Position numbers and translations under genes: made by a program. From the NCBI GenBank assembly GCA_011523195.1, contig WTHH01000433.1, forward strand, positions 1-14,471: a DNA stretch of 14,471 nucleotides, read 5' to 3'. This document shows positions 1-6,036 of this stretch, in pieces. Origin of the DNA: Verrucomicrobiales bacterium. Its GTDB lineage: Bacteria > Verrucomicrobiota > Verrucomicrobiia > Limisphaerales > UBA1096. The notes under the pieces are model-generated. The model ran no database searches and was not told the DNA's origin. It saw nothing but the letters and a program-made list of their open reading frames with translations. How positions within the stretch are numbered: the stretch's first letter is position 1; the number at the start of each line of letters is the position of its first letter.

Positions 1-238
1 CCCACTGGAGAAGCCGCACTTTCTCGGTGGCCGCTCCAGCGGGGCGATCCGTGATGGCGACTGGAAGTTGATCGAGAATTTCACCGACAACTCGCTCGAG
101 CTGTATCACCTCGCCAACGATCCGGGCGAAAAGGTAAACCTCGCCGACCAGCGCACGGCCAAGCGCACGGCAATGCTCGACCAACTCGTCACCTGGCGAA
201 AAACCATCGGCGCCACAAAAGACCCGCCGAGGCGTTAA
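1..238 (+). CDS. Sulfatase, C-terminal fragment (gene starts before window)
   Basis: The frame is open from base 2 to the TAA at 236-238, giving 78 residues. Near the start it reads GAIRDGDWKLIENF and then ELYHLANDPGEKVNLAD. This W-K-L-I ... LY-L-ND-E--NLA pattern is the C-terminal subdomain signature of FGly-dependent type I sulfatases, and both complete sulfatases later in the window share it. The catalytic N-terminal domain lies outside, so substrate and export cannot be judged. A secreted hydrolase follows about 40 bases downstream on the same strand, which suggests a shared transcript. Identity as a sulfatase tail is fairly sure; the exact subfamily is not. Confidence 0.85.
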   Translation, partial: PLEKPHFLGGRSSGAIRDGDWKLIENFTDNSLELYHLANDPGEKVNLADQRTAKRTAMLDQLVTWRKTIGATKDPPRR

Positions 239-244
239 CCGTTG

Positions 245-265
245 CGCTTGGCCAGGTGCTAAGCG
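245..265. repeat. Looped copy of the GCGCTTGG palindrome
   Basis: CGCTTGGC (245-252) pairs with GCTAAGCG (258-265) through eight pairs, one of them G-U, around a 5-base loop. The left half GCGCTTGGCC is the window-wide repeat and the right half is a diverged arm. It lies just after the sulfatase stop and just before the hydrolase ribosome-binding region, so it could form in the inter-cistronic RNA. No T-run follows, so it is not a classic terminator. Confidence 0.6.
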
Positions 266-279
266 AGGATTGCCGCGCT

Positions 280-1116
280 ATGAAGATTCGAAAAATGGCA
301 GCGGCAGTGGCAACGGCGGTGTTTGCCCTGAGTGGCGGCTTGGCCATGGGCGCGAATGAGGCGGTCCAGTACAAGACTGACGCCGACATCGCCTACCGCT
401 CCGGCCCAGGCCTTACCGACTACATGAGGTCGCGCTGCAAACTCGACGTATACTATCCCGCCGGCAAAAAGGATTTCGCGACTGTCGTTTGGTTTCACGG
501 CGGCGGACTGAAGAACGGCAACCGTTTCGTGCCGTCTGAGTTGAAGGAAAAGGGCATCGCGGTCGTGCCGGTCAATTATCGACTGCACCCTAAAGTTAAG
601 GCGCCCGCTTACGTGGATGACGCCGCAGCCGCGGTGGCATGGACGCTCAAGAATATTTCGCGCTATGGTGGCTCGGCCAAGCGAGTGTTCGTCAGCGGGC
701 ACTCGGCCGGCGGCTACCTCACGAGCATGGTCGGGCTGGACAGGCGTTGGCTGAAAAAACACGGGGCTGACCCCGATCAACTCGCCGGGCTGATCCCATA
801 CAGCGGACACTCGATCACCCACTTCACCGTGCGCGCCGAGCGCGGCATTGACGGCAAACGACCGATTATTGACGACATGGCGCCGCTGTTTCACGTCCGA
901 AAGGACTGCCCGCCGCTGCTACTGGTCACCGGCGATCGCAAGCTGGAGATGCTCGGCCGCTACGAGGAAAACGCATATCTCTGGCGCATGATGCAGGTCG
1001 TCGGCCACCCGGACACGACGATCATGGAGCTGGACGGCTACAACCACGGCCAGATGGCCCAGCCGGCTCACCCACTATTGCTGCAGTTCATCCAGCGCAT
1101 CCTCAAAGCCGAGTAG
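280..1116 (+). CDS. Secreted alpha/beta-hydrolase (esterase/lipase-like)
   Basis: 278 residues from the ATG at 280. An in-frame GTG at 256 would add eight residues, but the ATG is preferred because a GAGGA sits about ten bases upstream and the protein then opens with a proper signal peptide (MKIRKMAAAVATAVFALSGG, likely cut after LAMGA). The oxyanion motif HGGG is at 73-76, the nucleophile elbow GHSAGG at 140-145 (Ser142), a probable acid Asp at 219 in TGDR, and the catalytic His at 256 in GYNHGQM. This order matches the COG0657/BD-FAE type of carboxylesterases. A location beside sulfatases suggests removal of acyl groups from glycans outside the cytoplasm, but the substrate is inferred. The stop TAG overlaps by one base a copy of the palindromic repeat. 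Confidence 0.88.
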   Translation: MKIRKMAAAVATAVFALSGGLAMGANEAVQYKTDADIAYRSGPGLTDYMRSRCKLDVYYPAGKKDFATVVWFHGGGLKNGNRFVPSELKEKGIAVVPVNYRLHPKVKAPAYVDDAAAAVAWTLKNISRYGGSAKRVFVSGHSAGGYLTSMVGLDRRWLKKHGADPDQLAGLIPYSGHSITHFTVRAERGIDGKRPIIDDMAPLFHVRKDCPPLLLVTGDRKLEMLGRYEENAYLWRMMQVVGHPDTTIMELDGYNHGQMAQPAHPLLLQFIQRILKAE

Positions 1117-1151
1117 CGCTTGGCCAAGCGGGTGTAAACTTGGCCAAGCAA
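1116..1151. repeat. Palindromic repeat pair between hydrolase and small ORF
   Basis: GCGCTTGGCCAAGCG (1116-1130) contains an exact 14-base palindrome at 1117-1130. After eight further bases TTGGCCAAGCAA (1140-1151) gives a second copy of the core. The first copy begins at the last base of the hydrolase TAG, and the second runs into the AAGGGAAC that serves as ribosome-binding region of the small ORF. Confidence 0.9.
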
Positions 1152-1161
1152 AGGGAACAAA

Positions 1162-1299
1162 ATGAACGACGATAAATACAAAAAAACAAGCGCGGAAGAG
1201 CCTGAAAACAAGGATGAACAAACCGGAGGCGGCTTGGCCATCGGTGCCGGCATGGGCCTCGAATTGAGCCTCGCGCTTGGCTCGGCAACCAAGCGCTGA
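1162..1299 (+). CDS. Small Gly-rich protein, 45 aa (unrecognised)
   Basis: ATG at 1162 is preceded by AAAGGGAAC with normal spacing and ends at TGA 1297-1299. The first 20 residues (MNDDKYKKTSAEEPENKDEQ) are charged and probably disordered. Residues 21-45 read TGGGLAIGAGMGLELSLALG and then SATKR, with small residues spaced as in glycine-zipper membrane helices. This build (acidic/basic head, GxxxG-type hydrophobic tail) is seen in many small uncharacterised bacterial proteins; one Glu within the tail makes a simple transmembrane helix less certain. The last codons are written by a split copy of the window palindrome (GCGCTTGG, eight bases, CCAAGCGC), so the hairpin overlaps the C terminus. 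No function is assigned. The good ribosome-binding site and amino-acid pattern support a real gene. Confidence 0.6.
   Translation: MNDDKYKKTSAEEPENKDEQTGGGLAIGAGMGLELSLALGSATKR
1273..1296. repeat. Split-arm palindrome overlapping end of small ORF
   Basis: GCGCTTGG (1273-1280) and CCAAGCGC (1289-1296) are exact inverted arms around the 8-base loop CTCGGCAA. It is the window repeat with a loop opened at its centre. The stop TGA of the small ORF follows at once. It could stabilise the 3' end of the transcript; there is no T-run. Confidence 0.75.
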
Positions 1300-1374
1300 T
1301 TCTCCGACCATTTTGGTTTGCCCCCGGCCGCCATCAGGGTAACCCTTTCGCTTTAGCACGAGCCGGCACACGCC

Positions 1375-2175
1375 ATGCCCAAGATCACTTTCGACACAGC
1401 CGTCACCCAGCACGCGGAAGCCACTCGGAGGCTGAACACGGTCCATCTCAAGATGGCGACCGGCCGCCGGGATGCGGCGGGCGTAATGGAGGATGCCGCG
1501 AGTTTTTCCGTGGCATCGCGATTCGATGCTCAGGTGCACCGGATCGATGCCTCACTCAGCAATGTTGGCAACTCCATGTCATTTCTCCAGGCGCAGGACG
1601 GCACGCTCAAGAGCGTCACTCGTTCACTAAACCGCATGGGTGAGATAGCGATCCTCGCGCATGACGCCACTAAGTCGGACGCCGACCGCGCGTTGTACAC
1701 CGAGGAGTTTAACCAACTTAAAGCCGGCTTGAGCGAGTCAACACAGGCGACCTTCAACGGGATGAAAATGTTCTCGAGCGAACCGAAGGCGGTGACCGTG
1801 GACGAGAACGCCAAGACGGTGGAACTGCCCGCGGTGGATCTCGAGGCCGCCGCCCGTGAGGTGGTGGCGGAGGGCACCGACCTATCCACGCTGGAAAACG
1901 CCGCTGCCGCCCTGGCCAGCGTGAAGCAAACGCTCGATCAGGTCTCAAGCAAACGCGCTGAGATCGGCGCGGCGCAATCCCGGATGGAGGCGGCGAGCGA
2001 TCAACTCATAGAGACCCGCTCTGCAATCGGTGCCGCTAGTAGCCGGATCACCGACATCGACTTCGCCCGGGCGGCAACGGAGAAGACCGCCGCTCAGGTT
2101 CAGCTACAGATGGCCACCGCCGTGTTGGCCCACATGTCCGTCAACCACGAGGCGGCCCTTCTTCTGACTTTTTAA
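1375..2175 (+). CDS. Flagellin-like protein, 266 aa
   Basis: Residues 1-135 match the D0/D1 N-terminal flagellin helices: LNTVHLKMATGRR corresponds to the conserved ...RLSSGLR turn, followed by DAASFSVASRFDAQV, SFLQAQDGTLKSV, LNRMGEIA and ATFNGMKMFSS (the FNG element). The last 60 residues, SSRITDIDFARAATEKTAAQ and on to the C terminus, match the C-terminal D1/D0 helices (SRI-D-DFA-E). Only about 35 residues separate the two halves, so there is no D2/D3 outer domain. The N terminus is somewhat short against typical flagellins, and an in-frame TAG at 1354 rules out a longer start. No clear Shine-Dalgarno is seen. Family role: filament subunit exported by the flagellar type III system. No other flagellar gene lies in the window. 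Confidence 0.85.
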   Translation: MPKITFDTAVTQHAEATRRLNTVHLKMATGRRDAAGVMEDAASFSVASRFDAQVHRIDASLSNVGNSMSFLQAQDGTLKSVTRSLNRMGEIAILAHDATKSDADRALYTEEFNQLKAGLSESTQATFNGMKMFSSEPKAVTVDENAKTVELPAVDLEAAAREVVAEGTDLSTLENAAAALASVKQTLDQVSSKRAEIGAAQSRMEAASDQLIETRSAIGAASSRITDIDFARAATEKTAAQVQLQMATAVLAHMSVNHEAALLLTF

Positions 2176-2329
2176 GTCCACTTAAAGCATTATCTTGCAA
2201 GGATTTGCGGATAAAACACACTCCCCAAGACCACCACCGTTTTGCACCAACGACCAAATTTGAAAAAAACCTACGCAATAAAATTATTTATTACCGCTCT
2301 TTTATTAGCGCTTTTCATCCCCGTATCAA
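2176..2329. other. AT-richer spacer after the flagellin gene
   Basis: This stretch is visibly richer in A and T than the rest of the window. It opens with a weak TTTAAG / CTTAAA inverted repeat around the flagellin stop, without a following T-run. Its second half contains the start of a possible 37-codon signal-peptide-like frame (2260-2373). No promoter can be called with confidence. Confidence 0.4.
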
Positions 2330-2373
2330 ATGGAGCGGTTAAGCACGAAGAACCTTGTGAAGTTAACGATTAA
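2260..2373 (+). CDS. Possible 37-aa signal-peptide-like ORF (weak)
   Basis: A TTG at 2260 opens a frame reading LKKTYAIKLFITALLLALFI and then PVSNGAVKHEEP, ending at TAA 2371-2373. The lysine-rich start, hydrophobic core and S-N-G-A cleavage-like end have the form of a secretion signal. It overlaps, in another frame, the first codons of the decayed ankyrin gene. It may be a leader or a remnant N terminus of that gene. There is no clear ribosome-binding site, and a 37-residue product by itself is doubtful. Confidence 0.25.
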   Translation: MKKTYAIKLFITALLLALFIPVSNGAVKHEEPCEVND

Positions 2374-2911
2374 GCCGGTGCTCTACATTGGGCTTGGTGT
2401 TTTTATTTTCGGATCCATGTTGCACCAGCACAGCCTCACGCAAGAGGGCTATCTGATCGTGGAATCGTATGTCGCTCGAAACCAGGCGTTGCTGGATGAA
2501 GCCAAGTAGATGACAATATGGGCAACACCTCCCGACATGCCGCCATAAAGATCAATGAGAACTGGCGACGCTAAGATCCAGTTCAGATCCTAATCGCAAA
2601 AAACGTCCGATTTAAACACCCCAAACGTCCACGGCCTCACCCTGCTTTTTCAGGCCGTAAGCAGCGGGAATGTTCGCGATTTTAAAAATCTGATCGAAGC
2701 CGGGGTGGATTTGAACAAGCCGGACAAGTACGGCCACACCCCGGCCCATGTGGCCGCGATCAAGACCGGGATCAACAAGCAAAAGGCCTACGACCACTAT
2801 TTTGACATCCTGAAATTGCTTCAGGAAAAAGGGGCGAACCTTCGCCTCAAGGATTACCGTGGCCGATCGGTGACGGAGTGTCTGCAGCATTTTGCCGGAC
2901 GAAAACTGTAA
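2330..2911 (+). pseudogene. Decayed membrane-anchored ankyrin-repeat gene
   Basis: From ATG 2330 the frame gives 59 residues with a signal-anchor helix (KPVLYIGLGVFIFGSM), ending in NQALLDEAK followed by TAG at 2507. One base back in frame the reading continues as VDDNMGNTSRHAAIKINENW, a recognisable ankyrin repeat. It then meets TAA at 2572 and resumes as DPVQILIAKNV. Near 2605-2609 a shift the other way restores the original frame: DLNTPNVHGLTLLFQAVSSG, then NLIEAGVDLNKPDKYGHTPA and further repeats, ending RSVTECLQHFAGRKL at TAA 2909-2911. So there is one apparent base loss, one stop and one apparent base gain, and the two shifts cancel. The intact last part (GTG at 2705, 68 residues) could still be translated but lacks a start context. 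Sequencing or assembly error is the alternative. Confidence 0.72.
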
Positions 2912-2920
2912 AAAAACGGC

Positions 2921-2948
2921 TTGCGTGCGGCGGCCACAGGACTACACT
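2921..2948 (+). promoter_or_regulatory. Possible sigma70-type promoter for the HMA protein
   Basis: TTGCGT (2921-2926) and TACACT (2943-2948) are separated by 16 bases and lie some 40 bases before the HMA start codon, in the only spacer available. This is a consensus guess; the spacing is slightly short. Confidence 0.3.
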
Positions 2949-2984
2949 TTTCCAACTGTTTCCAACAAAGAAAGGAACATTATT

Positions 2985-3302
2985 ATGAAAAAACTTATCG
3001 CAATATTCGCTATGGCCGCTGCGGTGGTCGGTGTTCAGGCTGCTGAAGTAAGCCTGAAAGTGGACGGTCTCGTCTGTGAAAAGGGCTGCCTCACGAAAGT
3101 GAAGAAGAGCCTCGGTGACGTGAAGGGTGTGAACCTCAAAGGTTCCAAGTTCGCCACCGGCAAGAAGCTCGGTGCCGTGAAGGTTTCCTTCTGTGACAAA
3201 ACCACCACGAAGAACAAGATCATGGCTGCCATCAAGAAGGCCGGGTATAAAGTCGCTGAGGCTCCAAAGAAGGCCAAGGGCAAAGGCAAGAAGAAGGCAT
3301 AA
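2985..3302 (+). CDS. Secreted HMA-fold metal-binding protein, 105 aa
   Basis: The ATG at 2985 follows AAAGGA (2971-2976) at good spacing; a longer upstream frame lacks such support. A signal peptide (MKKLIAIFAMAAAVVGVQAA) precedes a single heavy-metal-associated domain: VSLKVDGLVCEKGCLTKVKK, then GAVKVSFCDKTTTKNKIMAA and IKKAGYKVAEA. The metal site is CEKGC (CX3C) rather than the usual CX2C, and a third Cys lies in VSFCD. The tail is very Lys-rich (APKKAKGKGKKKA). HMA proteins bind soft metals such as copper; a secreted solo domain suggests periplasmic binding or trafficking, which is inference. It appears to be a single-gene unit, with a possible promoter upstream and an intrinsic terminator 20 bases downstream. 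Confidence 0.85.
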   Translation: MKKLIAIFAMAAAVVGVQAAEVSLKVDGLVCEKGCLTKVKKSLGDVKGVNLKGSKFATGKKLGAVKVSFCDKTTTKNKIMAAIKKAGYKVAEAPKKAKGKGKKKA

Positions 3303-3323
3303 TTGTTCGATTCTTTTTCCGAT

Positions 3324-3355
3324 CGGCGTTCCCATACGGGGGCGCCGTTTTTTTT
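3324..3355 (+). terminator. Rho-independent terminator of the HMA gene
   Basis: CGGCGTTCCC pairs over ten positions (two G-U) with GGGGGCGCCG around the loop ATAC, followed directly by eight Ts. It lies 21 bases after the HMA stop codon. Confidence 0.88.
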
Positions 3356-3357
3356 GT

Positions 3358-3382
3358 GCCAAGCGCTTGACCAAGCGCTGGG
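3358..3382. repeat. Tandem of two 12-base palindromic-repeat units
   Basis: CCAAGCGCTTGA (3359-3370) is followed directly by CCAAGCGCTGGG (3371-3382). Each differs by one base from the rotated consensus CCAAGCGCTTGG. The pair begins right after the T-run of the terminator, in the leader region of cstA. Confidence 0.8.
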
Positions 3383-3429
3383 TTTTTCCTTTGCAAGACT
3401 GCCGTGTTGCCGTTTGCTTTTCGCAGCCC

Positions 3430-3453
3430 TTGGCCAAACGCTTGGCCAGGCGC
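3430..3453. repeat. Second tandem of two 12-base units, just before cstA
   Basis: TTGGCCAAACGC (3430-3441) and TTGGCCAGGCGC (3442-3453) each differ by one base from TTGGCCAAGCGC. It ends 13 bases before the cstA start codon, where a ribosome would bind. Its arms are complementary to the cluster at 3358-3382, so a larger hairpin across the 47-base gap is possible. Confidence 0.8.
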
Positions 3454-3466
3454 AACCTGATTTCCC

Positions 3467-5443
3467 ATGACCACGCTTTTGATCGCACTGCTCTCCGGAG
3501 TTGGCTTCCTCGTCGCCTACCACACGTACGGACGCTGGCTGGGCAGCAAGATTTTCCGGCTCTCCGCCGATGCCATCTGCCCAAGCGAACGCCTCAAGGA
3601 CGGTGTGGACTACGTGCCCACCAGCAAGTCGGTCGTGTTCGGGCATCACTTCACCTCCATCGCCGGCACCGGCCCTATCGTCGGACCAGCGATCGCCATC
3701 ATGTGGGGATGGGTGCCCGCGCTCTTTTGGGTCGTGCTCGGCTCTATTTTTATCGGCGCAGTGCACGACTTCGGCGCGCTCGTAGTGAGCCTGCGCAACA
3801 ACGGGCAGACGGTAGGCGACATCGCCGGCCGTGTGTTGAACCGGCGTGTGCGTCTCCTTTTTTTGCTCACTCTCTTCATGGCGCTAACGGTCGTGCTGGC
3901 CATCTTCGGCTTAGTCATCGCGGCAGTGTTCAAGCAGTACCCGGCGGCCATCTTCCCGTGTGTGTTGCAAATTCCCATCGCCATCGGCATCGGTATGCTG
4001 CTTTACCGCAAAGGTGCCGGGTTGTTCGTACCCTCGCTCACCGCGCTGGGCGTAATGTATCTCACTGTCATCTATGGCAACACCGGTTTCCTGCACAGCT
4101 TTAACACCACACTCGCCGCGTGGCCCATTTGGACATGGGTTATCGTGCTTCTCGGCTACTCATACGTGGCTTCGGTACTACCGGTGTGGACGCTGCTGCA
4201 GCCGCGCGATTACATCAACTCGCTGCAACTCATCTCCGCTCTCGCGCTCATCTTGCTGGGTCTAGCAGCGGCAGCGTTCATCGGCTACACACCCAATGGT
4301 AGCGAAAAACAAACGCTGAAAATGGTAGCGCCCGCGTGGGATTTCAACCCCAAAAATGCGCCGGTCATTTTCCCGTTCCTTTTCATCACCATCGCGTGCG
4401 GCGCTGTTAGTGGGTTTCACTGCCTTGTTTCCAGCGGAACGAGTAGCAAGCAGTTGAAAAACGAAACCGATGCCCGCTTCGTTGGCTACGGCAGCATGCT
4501 CACCGAGGGCTTCCTCGCCACGCTTGTTATTATCGCCTGCGGTGCAGGACTTGGGCTGGGGCTGTCGATAAAAGATGGATCCATACTTACCGGCCAAGCA
4601 GCATGGGCCGCACAGTATGGCGATTGGACCGCTGCCGGGGCCCTCGCTGCCAAGGTCGGGGCATTTGTGCAAGGCTCAGCGAACTTCCTTCAAGCCCTCG
4701 GCTTAAGCGGGCCGGTTTCCATCGCGCTGATGGGGGTTCTGGTTGCGTCCTTTGCAGGCACCACGCTGGATACTGCCTGCCGTTTGCAGCGTTATGTCAT
4801 TCAAGAACTCGCCGCCACACTCGGCGGCAAAGTCGGCGAAAGCGAAAACCCGCCTGCCGCGCCTTTTGCCCTGCTGCAAAACAAACACGGGGCCACAATC
4901 TTTGCCGTTGTTATTGCCACGGCAATGGCGGTTGTTCCGCCCAAAGCGCCGCCCGTACCATTGTCGGCGGCTTTGGATGGCAAAGTCACCGCCGAAATGG
5001 AAGCTGCCGCGCTGAAACAAAAAGCCAAGCCAGAGTCGATCGATAAAATGAAACAAGGCGGCTCCGAAGGATTCTTCGCGTGGATTGGCAATTACACGGG
5101 CAAAGGCGGCCTCACCCTCTGGCCCCTCTTCGGTGCCACCAACCAATTGCTGGCCGGCTTATCGTTTATGGTGATCTCGTTTTATCTATGGAGACGCGGG
5201 CGAGCGATTTGGTTCATCGTCATCCCGATGTTGTTCATGCTCGTGATGCCGATATGGGCGATGATATATCAACTATTCGTTTCACCCGGCTGGCTGGTTG
5301 CGGGACAGGTTGACTACCTCCTCGGCAGCATCGGCTTGGCCACGATCGCACTCGAAATCTGGATGATCATTGAGGCAGTCAAACTCTTTCCAAAGGCCAA
5401 GGGCATCCTCGAGGAGAACGCCCTCGACCGGCAAACGGCGTGA
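3467..5443 (+). CDS. cstA: Carbon starvation protein CstA family transporter
   Basis: 658 residues, close to the family's usual 600-700. The hallmark N-terminal region is present: FGHHFTSIAGTGPIVGPAIA, then WGWVPALFWVVLGSIFIGAV and HDFGALVVSLRNNGQTVGDI. Many hydrophobic segments follow to the C terminus (for example the stretch around WFIVIPMLFMLVMPIWAMIY). Near residues 505-545 a hydrophilic loop rich in Lys, Glu and Ala interrupts the membrane segments. It precedes the conserved LWPLFGATNQLLAGLS motif. CstA-family proteins are inner-membrane permeases linked to peptide or pyruvate uptake; which substrate applies here is not visible. The ATG is not preceded by an obvious Shine-Dalgarno, and the leader is filled by two repeat tandems. 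The stop TGA overlaps the nadD start (GTGA). Confidence 0.93.
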   Translation: MTTLLIALLSGVGFLVAYHTYGRWLGSKIFRLSADAICPSERLKDGVDYVPTSKSVVFGHHFTSIAGTGPIVGPAIAIMWGWVPALFWVVLGSIFIGAVHDFGALVVSLRNNGQTVGDIAGRVLNRRVRLLFLLTLFMALTVVLAIFGLVIAAVFKQYPAAIFPCVLQIPIAIGIGMLLYRKGAGLFVPSLTALGVMYLTVIYGNTGFLHSFNTTLAAWPIWTWVIVLLGYSYVASVLPVWTLLQPRDYINSLQLISALALILLGLAAAAFIGYTPNGSEKQTLKMVAPAWDFNPKNAPVIFPFLFITIACGAVSGFHCLVSSGTSSKQLKNETDARFVGYGSMLTEGFLATLVIIACGAGLGLGLSIKDGSILTGQAAWAAQYGDWTAAGALAAKVGAFVQGSANFLQALGLSGPVSIALMGVLVASFAGTTLDTACRLQRYVIQELAATLGGKVGESENPPAAPFALLQNKHGATIFAVVIATAMAVVPPKAPPVPLSAALDGKVTAEMEAAALKQKAKPESIDKMKQGGSEGFFAWIGNYTGKGGLTLWPLFGATNQLLAGLSFMVISFYLWRRGRAIWFIVIPMLFMLVMPIWAMIYQLFVSPGWLVAGQVDYLLGSIGLATIALEIWMIIEAVKLFPKAKGILEENALDRQTA

Positions 5444-6024
5444 GCGTACTACAATCCATCGGCATCTTTGGCGGGTCGTTTGACCCTGTGCACAACGGGC
5501 ACGTGCTTGTGGCCCGGGCAGCACTGGAGGAACTGTCGCTCGATCGATTATTCATCGTCCCCGCCGCACGATCACCGTTCAAGCCGGAGCAACAACCGGC
5601 CGCCGCCGATGTCCGGCTGCGGCTCCTGCGGCTGGCGTTCTCAGGTGAAAACCGGTGCGAACTCGACACGCAGGAACTGGATCGCGCCGGCGTCTCGTAC
5701 TCTATTGACACCTTGGACGAATTCGCGAACCGCTATCCCGAGGCCAAGCTGCACTATCTCATCGGTGCCGACCACGTCCCCACGCTCCAACAGTGGCGCG
5801 AGGCCAAGCGCTTGGCCAAGCGGGCCTGGTTTGTCGTTGTGCCCCGGCCGGGACAGGAAGTTGCCGAGTTCCCCGAACCGTCTGGCGGCCAAGCGCTGCA
5901 AGGTTGGCCATTCGAGGTTTCCTCCTCCACCATCCGCCAACGCCTCACGCTTGGCCAAGCGATCGACGGCCTCGTCCCACCCGTCGTCGCAGAGTCACTG
6001 AAACATTCCAATCCTTACCTGTAA
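5440..6024 (+). CDS. nadD: Nicotinate-nucleotide adenylyltransferase
   Basis: 194 residues from GTG 5440, sharing the bases GTGA with the end of cstA, which indicates translational coupling. The nucleotidyltransferase signature GIFGGSFDPVHNGH is at 8-21 (with the (H/T)xGH-type HNGH). SYSIDTLDEF, IGADHVPTLQQW and the C-terminal SSSTIRQR motif follow in the expected order. The enzyme adenylates nicotinate mononucleotide with ATP to deamido-NAD in the cytoplasm (NAD synthesis). Three copies of the window palindrome lie within the gene, in two frames: REAKRLAKRAWF, SGGQALQG and LTLGQAID. The protein keeps normal family length and spacing at those places, so they look like replacements of existing codons. 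Confidence 0.95.
   Translation: MSVLQSIGIFGGSFDPVHNGHVLVARAALEELSLDRLFIVPAARSPFKPEQQPAAADVRLRLLRLAFSGENRCELDTQELDRAGVSYSIDTLDEFANRYPEAKLHYLIGADHVPTLQQWREAKRLAKRAWFVVVPRPGQEVAEFPEPSGGQALQGWPFEVSSSTIRQRLTLGQAIDGLVPPVVAESLKHSNPYL
5802..5823. repeat. Palindromic repeat within nadD, frame LAKR
   Basis: GGCCAAGCGC then TTGGCCAAGCGG, almost two 12-base units with an exact 14-base palindrome at 5809-5822. It is translated as A-K-R-L-A-K-R on the surface-type helix after the W-R motif of NadD. Confidence 0.9.
5887..5897. repeat. Half copy of the repeat within nadD, frame GQAL
   Basis: GGCCAAGCGCT is an exact piece of the 12-base unit, read here as G-Q-A-L, one base out of phase with the previous copy in the same gene. 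Confidence 0.7.
5948..5961. repeat. Exact 14-base palindrome in the 3' part of nadD
   Basis: CGCTTGGCCAAGCG, read as T-L-G-Q-A-I directly after the SSSTIRQR motif, where NadD proteins usually have a short polar turn before the VP motif. Confidence 0.9.
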
Positions 6025-6036
6025 TCTGTAATAAAA

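Noticed and set aside
259..894. 211-codon minus-strand frame opposite the hydrolase
   Set aside because: The plus strand carries a full catalytic triad and signal peptide; the antisense product shows no family features.
3193..4104. 303-codon plus-strand frame overlapping the HMA gene and cstA
   Set aside because: Its translation is Arg/His-rich and low in complexity, runs through a strong terminator and overlaps two well-supported genes.
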